Source: Prevotella amnii DSM 23384 = JCM 14753
Lineage (GTDB): Bacteria > Bacteroidota > Bacteroidia > Bacteroidales > Bacteroidaceae
Direction of reading: 5' to 3'
Assembly (NCBI RefSeq): GCF_000378745.1
Contig: NZ_KB905273.1
Span: 1 to 64,000 of the forward strand
Length of the DNA stretch: 64,000 nt
Under the pieces are notes generated by a model. The model was not told the DNA's origin. It saw only the letters and a program-made list of their open reading frames with translations, and searched no databases. Below, one piece after another: positions 46,339 to 56,389 of this stretch. The stretch's first letter is position 1, and every line of letters begins with the position of its first letter. A program made the translations under genes and the position numbers.

Positions 46339-48459
46339 ATGAAAAAATTATTCTTACTCGTCGCAGGATTGTTATCTTTAGGCAGTGTACATGCTGATGA
46401 AGGTATGTGGACACTCTACAACCTGCCTCAACCAGTTTTCCAGGCTATGCAAAGCGAAGGCTTTACATTACCACAGAACATGATATATGGTGCACCTAAC
46501 GCCATTAGTAACAATGTAGTCAATTTCTCTGGATTCTGCTCTGGCGTAGTTGTTTCTCCAGATGGACTGGTACTTACTAATCATCACTGTGGTTTTAGTG
46601 CTATAAACGCACACTCTACAGTAGAACACGACTATATGATAGATGGTTTTTATGCTAAAGATTTTAGTGAAGAGCTGCCTAATGAAAATATGTTTGTATC
46701 TTTTATGAAAAATCAAGAAGATATTACAAGTAAGGTAAACAGCTTAACCTCTGGCAAAAACATTAAAAAGTTAGACGCTATTATAGATTCTCTTACAAAT
46801 GTAATGACCGACTCTGTAAAAAAAATAGATAAAAGCCTACATGTTGGAATAGATCCTTTTTATGAAGGAAATAAGTTTTTTGCTACCACATATCAGGTGT
46901 TTAACGACCTACGTTTAGTATTTACTGTTCCAAAGAGTATGGGTAAATTTGGCGGCGAAACAGACAACTGGATGTGGCCTCGACAAACTTGCGACTTCTC
47001 AGTATTCCGCATCTATGCCGACCCTAAGACTAATGGTCCTGCTAAATATTCAAAGGATAATGTGCCTTATCATCCTTCAAGCTGGGCACCTGTTAGTATG
47101 CAAGGATACCAAGACAAGTCTTTTGCTATGACAGTAGGTTACCCTGGCTCTACTAATAGATACCTATCTTCGTATGGTATACAGCAACGCAGAGATATAG
47201 AAAATGCTGCTCGCATTTACTCTCGTAATATTAAGTTGGCTATAATGAAAAAGTATATGGACGCTGATGAAAACACACGCATTCAATACGAAGATAAATA
47301 TGTTGGTTCTGCTAACTACTGGAAAAACTCTATGGGTATGAATAAGTGTATAGATTCCATAGGTCTTATTCGCCAAAAACTACAATATGAAGAAAAAATA
47401 CAAAAGTGGTTAAAAGATAAGAAAACACAAGATGAAGCTACCAATGTCGATTTTGCTAAGCTATCACAGCTTTATACTAAGGTAGCTGCACCTGCTAAGG
47501 CTTATATATATTGGTTAGAATCGTTTTGGAGAACATCTGAGTTTTTCATACGTGCTACTAATATCTACCGTGAAAAAGGTATGAAACATATTGGTACAAA
47601 GGGAACAAAAGACTTTTATTATTTCTTTAATGATAATTCCAAAGAATGGAATATAAATCTCGATAAAGAGATGACAGCAGCTATGCTGAAGAATTATGCT
47701 GACCAAGTACCTGGCGAATATCAACCAAAATTCTTAAAAGATATAAAGATAAAATTTGGTGACGACTACAAGAAATACACCGAATGGTTATATAAAAAAT
47801 CAAAGTTAATGATAGAGGGTACCAAGTTTTACCCTAACAGCAAGATGTTAAAGAAAGACCCTGGATATATTGTAGGAAAACAACTGTTTGATATGTTCCG
47901 TAAGATTAATATCCAAGTGGGAAGCGATAAAGAAGCTATCGCACTTCAAGAAAAGAAACTTTGCCAAGCAAAGGTAGAAATGGAAATGGATATGCCACAC
48001 TATAGCGATGCTAACTTTACTATGCGTTTGTCTTATGGTCAGGTAGGTGGCTACCAGTTAGGTAGTTGGGATAGCAACTATTACACCACTGCAGAGAGCA
48101 TTGTTGAGAAGATGAAGCGTGGCGATCAGGTAGAGGAGTACAAGACGGAGCCTATTATGATGGATCTTATGAGTAGGAAAGACTTCGGTAAATATGCTGA
48201 TAAAACTACAGGAAAAATGCAGCTTTGCTTCCTTACCAATAACGATATTACTGGTGGAAACTCTGGTTCTGCTATCTTTAATGGTAAAGGTGAGGTTATA
48301 GGCTTAGCCTTTGATGGTAATTGGGATAGCCTTTCTAGCGATATTAACTTTGATCGTAATCTTGCACGTTGCATAGGTGTTGATATACGCTATGTACTCT
48401 ATTTAATGGACAAATGGGGACATGCTGACAGATTACTCAAAGAAATAAATGCACAATAA
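46339..48459 (+). CDS. S46 dipeptidyl peptidase, DPP7-like
   Basis: A 706-residue periplasmic serine exopeptidase that removes dipeptides from the N-termini of oligopeptides. I chose the ATG at 46339 because MKKLFLLVAGLLSLGSVHA is a signal peptide; the longer frame overlaps the flippase gene. The triad is H83 (LTNHHCGF), D219 (QTCDFSVF) and S642 (TGGNSGSA). Residue 660, 18 after the serine (AFDGNW), is Gly; in this family Gly there marks DPP7 (hydrophobic or broad P1), while Arg or Ser marks DPP11 (acidic P1). It likely supports amino-acid and peptide use. Confidence 0.92.
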   Translation: MKKLFLLVAGLLSLGSVHADEGMWTLYNLPQPVFQAMQSEGFTLPQNMIYGAPNAISNNVVNFSGFCSGVVVSPDGLVLTNHHCGFSAINAHSTVEHDYMIDGFYAKDFSEELPNENMFVSFMKNQEDITSKVNSLTSGKNIKKLDAIIDSLTNVMTDSVKKIDKSLHVGIDPFYEGNKFFATTYQVFNDLRLVFTVPKSMGKFGGETDNWMWPRQTCDFSVFRIYADPKTNGPAKYSKDNVPYHPSSWAPVSMQGYQDKSFAMTVGYPGSTNRYLSSYGIQQRRDIENAARIYSRNIKLAIMKKYMDADENTRIQYEDKYVGSANYWKNSMGMNKCIDSIGLIRQKLQYEEKIQKWLKDKKTQDEATNVDFAKLSQLYTKVAAPAKAYIYWLESFWRTSEFFIRATNIYREKGMKHIGTKGTKDFYYFFNDNSKEWNINLDKEMTAAMLKNYADQVPGEYQPKFLKDIKIKFGDDYKKYTEWLYKKSKLMIEGTKFYPNSKMLKKDPGYIVGKQLFDMFRKINIQVGSDKEAIALQEKKLCQAKVEMEMDMPHYSDANFTMRLSYGQVGGYQLGSWDSNYYTTAESIVEKMKRGDQVEEYKTEPIMMDLMSRKDFGKYADKTTGKMQLCFLTNNDITGGNSGSAIFNGKGEVIGLAFDGNWDSLSSDINFDRNLARCIGVDIRYVLYLMDKWGHADRLLKEINAQ

Positions 48460-48574
48460 AACTATATATTTAACAAATACATCATCTTTATACATAAAAA
48501 AGAAGCTAACTATATTATTAATTATGCAATTCTGCAAAACGTAAGCATTATATAGTAACAGCTATCTTTCATAT

Positions 48575-48622
48575 AATAAAACAACCCTTATATGTAACAA
48601 AACATATAAGGGTTGTTTTATT
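48575..48622. terminator. Terminator, 21-bp perfect stem
   Basis: Arms 48575-48595 and 48602-48622 are perfectly complementary over 21 bases with a 6-base loop; TTTTATT lies at the 3' end. It lies 115 bases after the S46 gene. Confidence 0.75.
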
Positions 48623-48667
48623 ATTAATTATCAATTCTCAAAACTTCTTTTTCTTAATTATAATTTT

Positions 48668-48675
48668 TACCTTTG
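48668..48675 (+). promoter_or_regulatory. Promoter -7 element for the DegT-type gene
   Basis: TACCTTTG, 25 bases before the ATG. The upstream region is T-rich without exact TTTG. Confidence 0.55.
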
Positions 48676-48700
48676 TGAATATAAAAAACTATATGACTGT

Positions 48701-50047
48701 ATGGATAAACGAATTTTATTGTGCTTAGCACATATGTCTGGTAATGAACAAAAGTATATTCAAGAAGCATTTGAGCAAAACTGGGTTGTGCCTTTAGGAC
48801 CTAATGTTAATAAATTTGAGGCTGAACTAAAATCTTTTTTTGCATCAAAACCAAATACAAAAACTTTTATAGAAGATGGTTATCCTAAAAGTATTTTAGC
48901 ACATGAAAATAATCCAGATAATTTATGGCAAGACCAATTTGATTATTTACAAGAAAAAGAAATTGTTGCTTTAGCTTCAGGAACTTCTGCTATACATTTA
49001 GCTTTAATAGCACTTGGTGTAAAGGCTGGCGATGAGGTTATATGTCAGAGTTTTACATTTTGTGCATCATCTCATCCTGTTACTTACCAAGGAGCTACTC
49101 CTGTTTTTGTCGATTCAGAAAAAGATACATGGAATATGGATCCTTGCCTTTTAGAAGACGCTATAAAAGACCGTATAAAAAAAACAGGTAAGAAGCCTAA
49201 AGCTATTATCGTTGTATATCTATATGGTATGCCTGCAAAAATTAAAGAAATACTTGATGTAGCTGAAAAATATGATATTCCCGTAATAGAAGATGCTGCA
49301 GAAGGATTAGGATCACGTTATAACAAACAATTATGTGGCACTTTTGGCAAATATGGAGTAATTAGTTTTAATGGTAACAAAATGATAACTACCTCTGGTG
49401 GTGGTGCCTTGATATGTCCTAATGATAAAGCAAAATCAGAAATAATGTATTATGCAACACAAGCAAGAGAGTCTTATCCGTATTATCAACATGTACACAT
49501 TGGTTATAATTATCGCTTAAGTAATATTTGTGCAGGCATTGGTCGTGGACAGATGACTGTTTTAGATGAGCATATAGCGCATCATAAACACATTGCTCAT
49601 TTATACAAAGAGGCTTTTAAAAATCTAAATGGTATCACCTTCCACGATAATATTAGTAAAAAATACGACTCTAACTTTTGGTTAAATACTATTCTTTTAG
49701 ATGAACACCTCAAAGTAAAAGGAGAAGAAAATGCTTATAAAACAGTAGTAACAAGTGCTGTAGGCGGTGCTGCAGGTGTGGTCCATGTGGCTGAAGCTGC
49801 GCATACCGACTGTGAACCAAACACTAATGTTGAGGCTATGCGTATTGCTCTTGATAAAGCTAATATAGAAGTACGACCACTTTGGAAACCTATGCATAAG
49901 CAACCTGTCTATGCTTCATGCCCTTCCTATGAAAATGGTATTAGCGTTGGATTGTTTCGCTGTGGCTTATGTCTACCGAGTGGGCCATTAGTAACAGATA
50001 AAGATGTTGATTATATTGTGCAATCTATAAAAGAATCTATTATTTAG
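48701..50047 (+). CDS. DegT/DnrJ/EryC1/StrS family aminotransferase
   Basis: A 448-residue PLP-dependent aminotransferase of the sugar-aminotransferase type. The PLP lysine is K227 in SFNGNKMITTSGGG; D198 in IEDAAEGLGS contacts the cofactor, and SGTSAIHLAL (93-102) binds phosphate. Such enzymes aminate keto-sugar nucleotides for surface glycans (for example PglE). Two inserts, at about 48-85 and 340-375, make it longer than usual. No partner dehydratase or glycosyltransferase lies beside it, so the sugar is unknown. Confidence 0.87.
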   Translation: MDKRILLCLAHMSGNEQKYIQEAFEQNWVVPLGPNVNKFEAELKSFFASKPNTKTFIEDGYPKSILAHENNPDNLWQDQFDYLQEKEIVALASGTSAIHLALIALGVKAGDEVICQSFTFCASSHPVTYQGATPVFVDSEKDTWNMDPCLLEDAIKDRIKKTGKKPKAIIVVYLYGMPAKIKEILDVAEKYDIPVIEDAAEGLGSRYNKQLCGTFGKYGVISFNGNKMITTSGGGALICPNDKAKSEIMYYATQARESYPYYQHVHIGYNYRLSNICAGIGRGQMTVLDEHIAHHKHIAHLYKEAFKNLNGITFHDNISKKYDSNFWLNTILLDEHLKVKGEENAYKTVVTSAVGGAAGVVHVAEAAHTDCEPNTNVEAMRIALDKANIEVRPLWKPMHKQPVYASCPSYENGISVGLFRCGLCLPSGPLVTDKDVDYIVQSIKESII

Positions 50048-50075
50048 ATTTCTCAAAACAAAAAAAAAATCAAAA

Positions 50076-50105
50076 GGACTGACACTTCTTATAAAGTATC
50101 AGTCC
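50076..50105. terminator. Bidirectional terminator, DegT-type gene/nucleoside kinase
   Basis: GGACTGA (50076-50082) and TCAGTCC (50099-50105) close a stem extended by imperfect pairs. A-rich sequence before and T-rich sequence after suit both directions between convergent genes. Confidence 0.75.
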
Positions 50106-50152
50106 CTAATTTTAAAAATTTTTAAAAAGGTTTTCACCTTACAGAAATAAAT

Positions 50153-51814
50153 CTAATACTTAAAAGAAGAACCTCCTAAAAATTCTCTAAGCAACGATGT
50201 AGGAGGCAAATTACGATTAGAAAGAGGCGAAAAGTAACTTAAAAACTTACGCAAACGATAAGCCTCTGCATACTCTTCACAGCTTTCAGGTACCTGCTCT
50301 AATATCATTATAGCCTGCTGCTTAATAACAGCTAACTCAAAAAGCATTGCTGTATTAAACATTACATCGGCTTCTTCTTGGTAAGGAAATATCCATTTAT
50401 TCTCACCAGCTCGTACGGAAGGCCAACGATGAATAGTATCTTTAGCTGAACAACCACGATACTTATAATCGCGTACTATTCGGCGAAGCAAACGATTATC
50501 AGTAGTTGGAATATAGTTATGATCATCTAAAAGAATAGTAGTAAGGGCAGAAGCATAAATCTTAAATTTCTTTTCAGAAGGTATATTCTCTGTAAGCTTT
50601 GGGTTAAGAGCATGAATACCTTCTACTATAAGAATATTATTATCATACATCTTTATACGTTTTCCGCTTTTTTCGCTAATACCTGTTTGAAAATTATACT
50701 TAGGTAACTCCACTTCTTCACCACTAAAAAGAGCATTAAACTGCTCATTAATAAGATTAATATTAAGAGAATAAAGACTTTCATAGTCTTCTTCTCCATT
50801 TTCATCTTTTGGTGTATCGATGCGATTAACAAAATAATCATCTAAAGATATTTGAATAGGTTTTATTCCACAAGCTAATAATTGTATAGAAAGACGTTTG
50901 CAAAAAGTAGTCTTCCCACTTGAAGAAGGTCCTGCTATAAGTACTACTTTGAGCTTATCATTAATAGAAATACTGTCAGCTATATGCGAAATCTTTTTCT
51001 CTTGCAATGCTTCACTAACATTAACAAGATCAGTAGCTAACCCTTTTGATACTGCATCATTAAAATCACCCACAGTACTAATACCTATAATATTCTGCCA
51101 TCGATGATGTTCCTTAAAGACTTCAAACATTTTATCTTGTTTTACTATTTCACCTAATGTTGATGGATCTTTTACAGATGGTATACGTAATAACACACCA
51201 TCATAATAAAGCTCTAATCCAAAGAGAGTAATTTCCTTCGTTTTAGTAAGCATAGAACCATAATAATAATCGATATAATCATCGAGAACATAAAACACAG
51301 AATAAAGAGATGTACTACTTTTTAACAACTTTACCTTTGCCTCGTCACCCAACTTAGCAAACATATCTATAGCCTCTTCTGTAGTAGACTCAAAACGCTG
51401 AATAGGTAAATCAGCCTCTATTATCTGACTCATACGGTTACGTATCTTATAAACATCTTCCTCTTCTACCTTATGCCCTAAGTTAAGATTGCAGTAATAA
51501 CCATTTGATATAGGAATATCTATAATCACTTCACTTCCTGGATATAAATCGTGAACAGCTTTACAAAGTACCATAAATAGAGAGCGTGTATAAGTACGTA
51601 TACCAGATGGAGTATTAAGACCTAAATATTCTACATCTTTATTTTGGTAAACACAGAAATGAAGCCCTTCTACCTTATTGTTAACACGAGCACTTACAGG
51701 ACCATAAGGAATATTCAAACCTGTCAAAGAATATATGTCTTCCAAAGTACTACCTCTTTTTGCTAAAATAATTTTATTGTTATTTTTACACCGTATTTTT
51801 ATTTTCTGTTCCAT
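50153..51814 (-). CDS. TGS-domain nucleoside (uridine) kinase-like protein
   Basis: A 553-residue protein with an N-terminal TGS domain (1-65), a threonyl-tRNA-synthetase-like second domain (about 70-230) and a C-terminal phosphoribulokinase/uridine-kinase domain with P-loop GPSSSGKTT (295-303) and LDDYFVNR just after. This layout is the nucleoside kinase of Bacteroidota and Firmicutes, probably phosphorylating uridine or a related nucleoside. The TGS part may bind RNA or ppGpp-like ligands (inference). It stands alone and faces the DegT-type gene. Confidence 0.85.
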   Translation of the reverse strand: MEQKIKIRCKNNNKIILAKRGSTLEDIYSLTGLNIPYGPVSARVNNKVEGLHFCVYQNKDVEYLGLNTPSGIRTYTRSLFMVLCKAVHDLYPGSEVIIDIPISNGYYCNLNLGHKVEEEDVYKIRNRMSQIIEADLPIQRFESTTEEAIDMFAKLGDEAKVKLLKSSTSLYSVFYVLDDYIDYYYGSMLTKTKEITLFGLELYYDGVLLRIPSVKDPSTLGEIVKQDKMFEVFKEHHRWQNIIGISTVGDFNDAVSKGLATDLVNVSEALQEKKISHIADSISINDKLKVVLIAGPSSSGKTTFCKRLSIQLLACGIKPIQISLDDYFVNRIDTPKDENGEEDYESLYSLNINLINEQFNALFSGEEVELPKYNFQTGISEKSGKRIKMYDNNILIVEGIHALNPKLTENIPSEKKFKIYASALTTILLDDHNYIPTTDNRLLRRIVRDYKYRGCSAKDTIHRWPSVRAGENKWIFPYQEEADVMFNTAMLFELAVIKQQAIMILEQVPESCEEYAEAYRLRKFLSYFSPLSNRNLPPTSLLREFLGGSSFKY

Positions 51815-51904
51815 AACTTATAATATTTAGTTTTGTATTGACCATGTAAAGTTAGGCTTTTTATTGATATTATCTATCAAATAACATAAAAGATATATAT
51901 ATAT

Positions 51905-51936
51905 TTTGCTAAAAGTAATATGTTTTTGTAAATTTG
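51905..51936 (+). promoter_or_regulatory. Promoter of the Na/Pi cotransporter gene
   Basis: TTTG (51905-51908), 20-base spacer, TAAATTTG (51929-51936), 40 bases before the ATG. Confidence 0.7.
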
Positions 51937-51976
51937 CAGATACAAAAATGAATTATATACATATCATTGTTGTTAC

Positions 51977-53689
51977 ATGAACACAAATGACTACATAATT
52001 ATTACCATAAAGCTGCTTGGTGCATTAGCACTACTAATATATGGTATGAAAGTAATGAGTGAAGCTTTACAAAAGCTTGCAGGTTCACAACTACGCCACA
52101 TTCTTGGGGCAATGACTACCAATCGATTTACAGGTATGCTTACAGGTACATTTGTTACAGCGGCAGTACAATCATCTACAGCCACAACTGTAATGACGGT
52201 AAGTTTTGTTAATGCAGGGCTACTCACTCTATCACAGTCTATTTCTGTCATTATGGGAGCCAATATAGGCACAACACTTACGGCATGGATTATGTCTGTT
52301 GGGTTTAAAATAAATTTAGAAATAGCTGTTTTCGTAGCTTTTTTCATTGGTATTATCCTTATTTATAACAAAAAACGTCGATATATAGGAGATTTACTTT
52401 TCGGTTTAGCTTTTTTGTTTTTTGCAGTAGTTCTATTAAGTCAGGCAGGTAACGAATTAGATTTATCACACAATCCTGCAGCCGTACATTTCTTTTCTTC
52501 ATTCGATCCTACAAATCACTTTAACATTGTAATGTTTCTCCTTATAGGTTCGCTAATCACTTGTATGATACATAGTTCTGCTGCTGTAATGGCTATTACT
52601 CTACTATTATGCTCTACAGGTGTACTACCTATTTACTTTGGTGTAGCTTTAGTAATGGGTGAAAATATTGGTACCACTATAACAGCTAATCTCGCTGCTC
52701 TTGCTGCTAATACACAAGCACGCAGAGCTGCCTTTGCTCACTTTATGTTCAATTTAATAGGGGTTATATGGATAATGTGCATTTTTTATCCTTTTGTAGA
52801 TTTTGTATGCAACCTCGTTGGTTATGATACTCATGCAAAAAATCTTACCCAAGAACAAATAGCAAAACTATTACCTATAGCTTTGGCAATGTTTCATACC
52901 TGTTTTAATATTTGTAATACATCTATTCTTATTTGGTTTATACCACAGTTTGAAAAAATAGTATGTATGCTTGTTAAAAATAAAACAAATAAAGAAGATG
53001 ATGAGTTTCGTTTACGTTTCATACAAGTTGGCATTATGAAGACTCCTGAACTATCAGTATTAGAAGCTTCAAAAGAAATACAATCATTTTCTGAACGCAT
53101 TCATCGTATGTTTTGTATGGTACGTGAACTTATTAATACACGTGAAGAAGAACCTTTTACAAAATTATTTAATAGAATAGAAAAGTATGAAAGCATTTCA
53201 GATAACATGGAAGTGGAAATTGCAAAATACTTAGACCAAGTAAGTGATTCACATCTTAGTGATGATACTAAAGAAAAAGTACGCGATATGCTACGTGAAA
53301 TAAGCGAAATAGAAAGTATTGGCGATTCTTGTTATAACTTAGCACGCACTATCAAGCGTAAGCGTGGATATAAGAATGAACACTTTACAGAAGATCAATA
53401 CAATAATATAGAGCAAATGTTTAAACTTACCGATGAAGCTCTTTCACAAATGGATAAAGTGCTTATTAAGCGTAATAATGACTATCTAAATCGTTCTTTT
53501 ACTATAGAAAACGAAATAAACAAATTTCGCAATCAGTTACGTGATCAAAACATTAATGATATAAATACTCGCAAATATACTTACGTTATTGGAACTATGT
53601 ATATGGACTTAATACAAGAATGTGAAAAGCTTGGCGACTATATTATAAATGTTGTAGAAGCTCGTATGCATGTCAAACAAGAATTATAA
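51977..53689 (+). CDS. Na/Pi cotransporter family protein (NptA/YjbB type)
   Basis: A 570-residue inner-membrane protein. The first 330 residues hold eight or so hydrophobic segments with the paired motifs of PNaS transporters: QSSTATTVM (65-73) and, in the second repeat, HSSAAVMAIT (about 200); GANIGTTLTAW and GENIGTTITAN are matching repeats. The last 220 residues are helical and PhoU-like. It probably moves phosphate with sodium, either uptake or, as for E. coli YjbB, export. An inverted repeat after the gene probably ends it. Confidence 0.87.
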   Translation: MNTNDYIIITIKLLGALALLIYGMKVMSEALQKLAGSQLRHILGAMTTNRFTGMLTGTFVTAAVQSSTATTVMTVSFVNAGLLTLSQSISVIMGANIGTTLTAWIMSVGFKINLEIAVFVAFFIGIILIYNKKRRYIGDLLFGLAFLFFAVVLLSQAGNELDLSHNPAAVHFFSSFDPTNHFNIVMFLLIGSLITCMIHSSAAVMAITLLLCSTGVLPIYFGVALVMGENIGTTITANLAALAANTQARRAAFAHFMFNLIGVIWIMCIFYPFVDFVCNLVGYDTHAKNLTQEQIAKLLPIALAMFHTCFNICNTSILIWFIPQFEKIVCMLVKNKTNKEDDEFRLRFIQVGIMKTPELSVLEASKEIQSFSERIHRMFCMVRELINTREEEPFTKLFNRIEKYESISDNMEVEIAKYLDQVSDSHLSDDTKEKVRDMLREISEIESIGDSCYNLARTIKRKRGYKNEHFTEDQYNNIEQMFKLTDEALSQMDKVLIKRNNDYLNRSFTIENEINKFRNQLRDQNINDINTRKYTYVIGTMYMDLIQECEKLGDYIINVVEARMHVKQEL

Positions 53690-53722
53690 AACTTTATTTG
53701 ACTGTAATATTTTAGCATAACA

Positions 53723-53787
53723 AATGGGAAAATATTAGACACTTACATTATTATAAATAAATATCTTTTGTCTAATATTATCCCATT
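53723..53787 (+). terminator. Hairpin after the Na/Pi gene
   Basis: AATGGGAAAATATTAGACA (53723-53741) pairs with TGTCTAATATTATCCCATT (53769-53787) with one mismatch over 19 bp and a 27-base loop. It lies between convergent genes and may act both ways. Confidence 0.6.
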
Positions 53788-53938
53788 CTTAATAAAGTAA
53801 TAGATGTATTATCATACACATAGTTATAATAAGGATAATGTTACCCCTAATTAACTTATATAGAAAAATAGAGACTTAACCATGATTATGATAAAATAAA
53901 ATATCAAATAAACAAGAAACCATATAAAACTTTTACTA

Positions 53939-55843
53939 TTATCTACTTACTTGATCTTGATTTATCAAATTCAATAAACGCTCTACAGCCTCATCTTCAG
54001 GAATATTTCTCTCTACACACTCCTGTTTTCTATAAAGACTAACCTTATTTGGACCTGCCCCAACATAACCATAATCAGCATCTGCCATTTCGCCTGGACC
54101 ATTCACAATACAACCCATTATACCTATCTTCAACCCTTTCATACCCTTAGTAGCCTCCTTAATCCTTGCTATTGTAGTACGCAGATCATACAAAGTTCTT
54201 CCACAACCTGGACAAGATATATATTCTGTTTTAACCATACGAAGTCTACCTGCTTGCAAAATACTAAAAGCTGTTTGCTCTACATCATCTTGAGGTATAT
54301 CACCTTTATTCATCAACCAAACTCCATCTACCAATCCATCTATCATCAATGCGCCCATATCTGCGGCAGCTTCAATCTGAAATTTCTCTTTTGCAGATAT
54401 CCCTTCACAACATTTCTCATTAATAAAATGCTCATACATCTGTGAAAATATTATAGGATTAGTTAAACCTTCATTCATAAGCTGATGAGCAAAAGCACGC
54501 TGATCACCTAACCTATTTTGATGAGTTGTCATACAAACTACAACTACTTCTGGATGATAACGCAAGCAAGCAAAAAACTCATCTGTAGGAGTACCATATT
54601 TTAATACCAAAAACTTAATTGGTGCTTGTATCAAGCCAATAAATACTTGCCCCATCACAGGAAAAATTGGATATATATTACTATTAGGCATCTTACCTGT
54701 ATTAACAAGATCTATATATACATTATAATCTATGATGTATTTCTGTTTATCATCTAACTCTTCTGGTAGCTTCCCTTGTATATAAATATAGTCGGGAATA
54801 GGCATACCATTTATTCTTATTTGTTGCACTGCATTATCAGTACTACGCGTAGCTATTACAACAGGAACATTATCTCCTCCAACGTTGACTGCTGCAACTG
54901 TCTTTCGACGAGTAGGATTTAAATAATCAAAATTTTTATTAACCTCTGCAGGTATCATTATATGTTTCTCGTGCCTACGAAGATACCATGATAGATGGTT
55001 TGCCACAGGAATTTCCTTTTCTGGTTCTTCGCTTAATGATACACGAATAGTATCACCTATACCATCTGCAAGCAAAGCACCTATGCCAACAGCACTCTTT
55101 ATACGCCCATCTTCACCTTCTCCTGCTTCTGTAACTCCCAAATGAAGCGGATAATGCATATTTTCTTTATCCATTTCAGCTACCAATAAACGTACAGAAA
55201 GCACCATAACAACTGTATTTGATGACTTTATAGATATAACAACATCATTAAAATCATATTTACGAAAGATGCGTAAAAACTCCATACAGCTCTCCACTAT
55301 ACCAGCAGGTGTATCACCATAACGATTACGAATACGATCAGATAGGCTTCCATGATTAACCCCAATACGTACAGCAGTTTTATTCTCTTTACATATTTTG
55401 ATAAAAGGTACTAAACGGTCTTCTATCTTCTGCAACTCTTGTGCATATTCTTCATCAGTATATTCTAACTTCTTAAAAGTACGTGCAGGGTCAACATAAT
55501 TACCTGGATTTATACGTACTTTTGCCGTTGTTATAGCAGCAACATCAGCTACATTTGCATTAAAATGTACATCGGCACAAAGAGGAGTATCAAACCCTTC
55601 AGCTCGAAGTATTTCATTAATGTTTTTAAGATTTTCAGCTTCGCGCTTTCCTTGTGTTGTAAGACGCACAAGGTCGCCACCAGCCTTTATAATACGTTTA
55701 CATTGTTCTACACTTGCAATAGTATCATCTGTAGAAGTGGTTGTCATCGACTGTATTCTTACAGGGTTATCACCACCTATATTAAGATTACCTACATGAG
55801 TTACAGTTGATTTTCTTCGTTCGTAATTAAATAAATCTATCAT
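53939..55843 (-). CDS. ispG: 4-hydroxy-3-methylbut-2-enyl diphosphate synthase, long form
   Basis: Iron-sulfur enzyme of the MEP isoprenoid pathway. The TIM-barrel domain covers about 1-280; a large insert (about 290-500) follows, typical of Bacteroidota, Chlamydiae and plants. The C-terminal domain holds the 4Fe-4S cysteines in SCPGCGRTLYDL and GIMGCIVNGPGEMADADYG. I prefer the ATG at 55843 (MIDLFNYERR), which overlaps the purE stop as TAATG; an ATG six bases earlier is also possible. Length is 634 residues against 372 in E. coli. It is the last gene of the rpoN operon. Confidence 0.94.
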   Translation of the reverse strand: MIDLFNYERRKSTVTHVGNLNIGGDNPVRIQSMTTTSTDDTIASVEQCKRIIKAGGDLVRLTTQGKREAENLKNINEILRAEGFDTPLCADVHFNANVADVAAITTAKVRINPGNYVDPARTFKKLEYTDEEYAQELQKIEDRLVPFIKICKENKTAVRIGVNHGSLSDRIRNRYGDTPAGIVESCMEFLRIFRKYDFNDVVISIKSSNTVVMVLSVRLLVAEMDKENMHYPLHLGVTEAGEGEDGRIKSAVGIGALLADGIGDTIRVSLSEEPEKEIPVANHLSWYLRRHEKHIMIPAEVNKNFDYLNPTRRKTVAAVNVGGDNVPVVIATRSTDNAVQQIRINGMPIPDYIYIQGKLPEELDDKQKYIIDYNVYIDLVNTGKMPNSNIYPIFPVMGQVFIGLIQAPIKFLVLKYGTPTDEFFACLRYHPEVVVVCMTTHQNRLGDQRAFAHQLMNEGLTNPIIFSQMYEHFINEKCCEGISAKEKFQIEAAADMGALMIDGLVDGVWLMNKGDIPQDDVEQTAFSILQAGRLRMVKTEYISCPGCGRTLYDLRTTIARIKEATKGMKGLKIGIMGCIVNGPGEMADADYGYVGAGPNKVSLYRKQECVERNIPEDEAVERLLNLINQDQVSR

Positions 55844-56349
55844 TAACATTTAAATTTATAATCCTGAATCTCTGCCAATTCTTTATTGGCTTTCTCTATT
55901 TTTTCACCTAAAGAAAGTTTCCATAATTCTAACTTTCGAGCTATTTCTTCATTTCCCAGAGCAATCATTTCTGCAGCAAGTATTGCTGCATTTTGAGCTC
56001 CATTTATCCCAACTGTAGCTACAGGAATGCCTGGAGGCATCTGTATAATAGAAAGCATGGCATCTAATCCATCTAACATTCCTTTAATAGGTACCCCTAT
56101 AACGGGTAAAGTAGTAGAAGCAGCTATAACACCTGGCAAAGCAGCTGCCATACCTGCTGCTGCTATAATAACCTTTATACCACGCTCCTTAGCTCTTTTA
56201 GCAAAATTCTCAACAGCTGCAGGTGTACGATGAGCTGAAAGAGCATTTACCTCAAAAGGTATTTCTTGCTGTTCTAACCACTTACAAGCTTTTTCCATTA
56301 CAGGTAAATCGCTTGTTGATCCCATGATAATACTAATAATTGGTTTCAT
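55843..56349 (-). CDS. purE: N5-carboxyaminoimidazole ribonucleotide mutase
   Basis: Class I PurE, which rearranges N5-CAIR to CAIR in purine synthesis. Motifs are MGSTSDLPVM (9-18), SAHRTP (38-43), AAAGMAAALPGVIA and GINGAQNAA. The 168-residue length is normal. PurK is not in the window. It follows the PAP2-like gene by 40 bases and is coupled to ispG by overlapping stop and start. Confidence 0.95.
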   Translation of the reverse strand: MKPIISIIMGSTSDLPVMEKACKWLEQQEIPFEVNALSAHRTPAAVENFAKRAKERGIKVIIAAAGMAAALPGVIAASTTLPVIGVPIKGMLDGLDAMLSIIQMPPGIPVATVGINGAQNAAILAAEMIALGNEEIARKLELWKLSLGEKIEKANKELAEIQDYKFKC

Positions 56350-56389
56350 TTTATGTTTCTATTAATTGGTATTTATATTGTAACCTATT

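Noticed and set aside
51991..52347. Minus-strand open frame of 118 codons inside the Na/Pi gene
   Set aside because: Antisense shadow of conserved transporter repeats, without a promoter or family resemblance.
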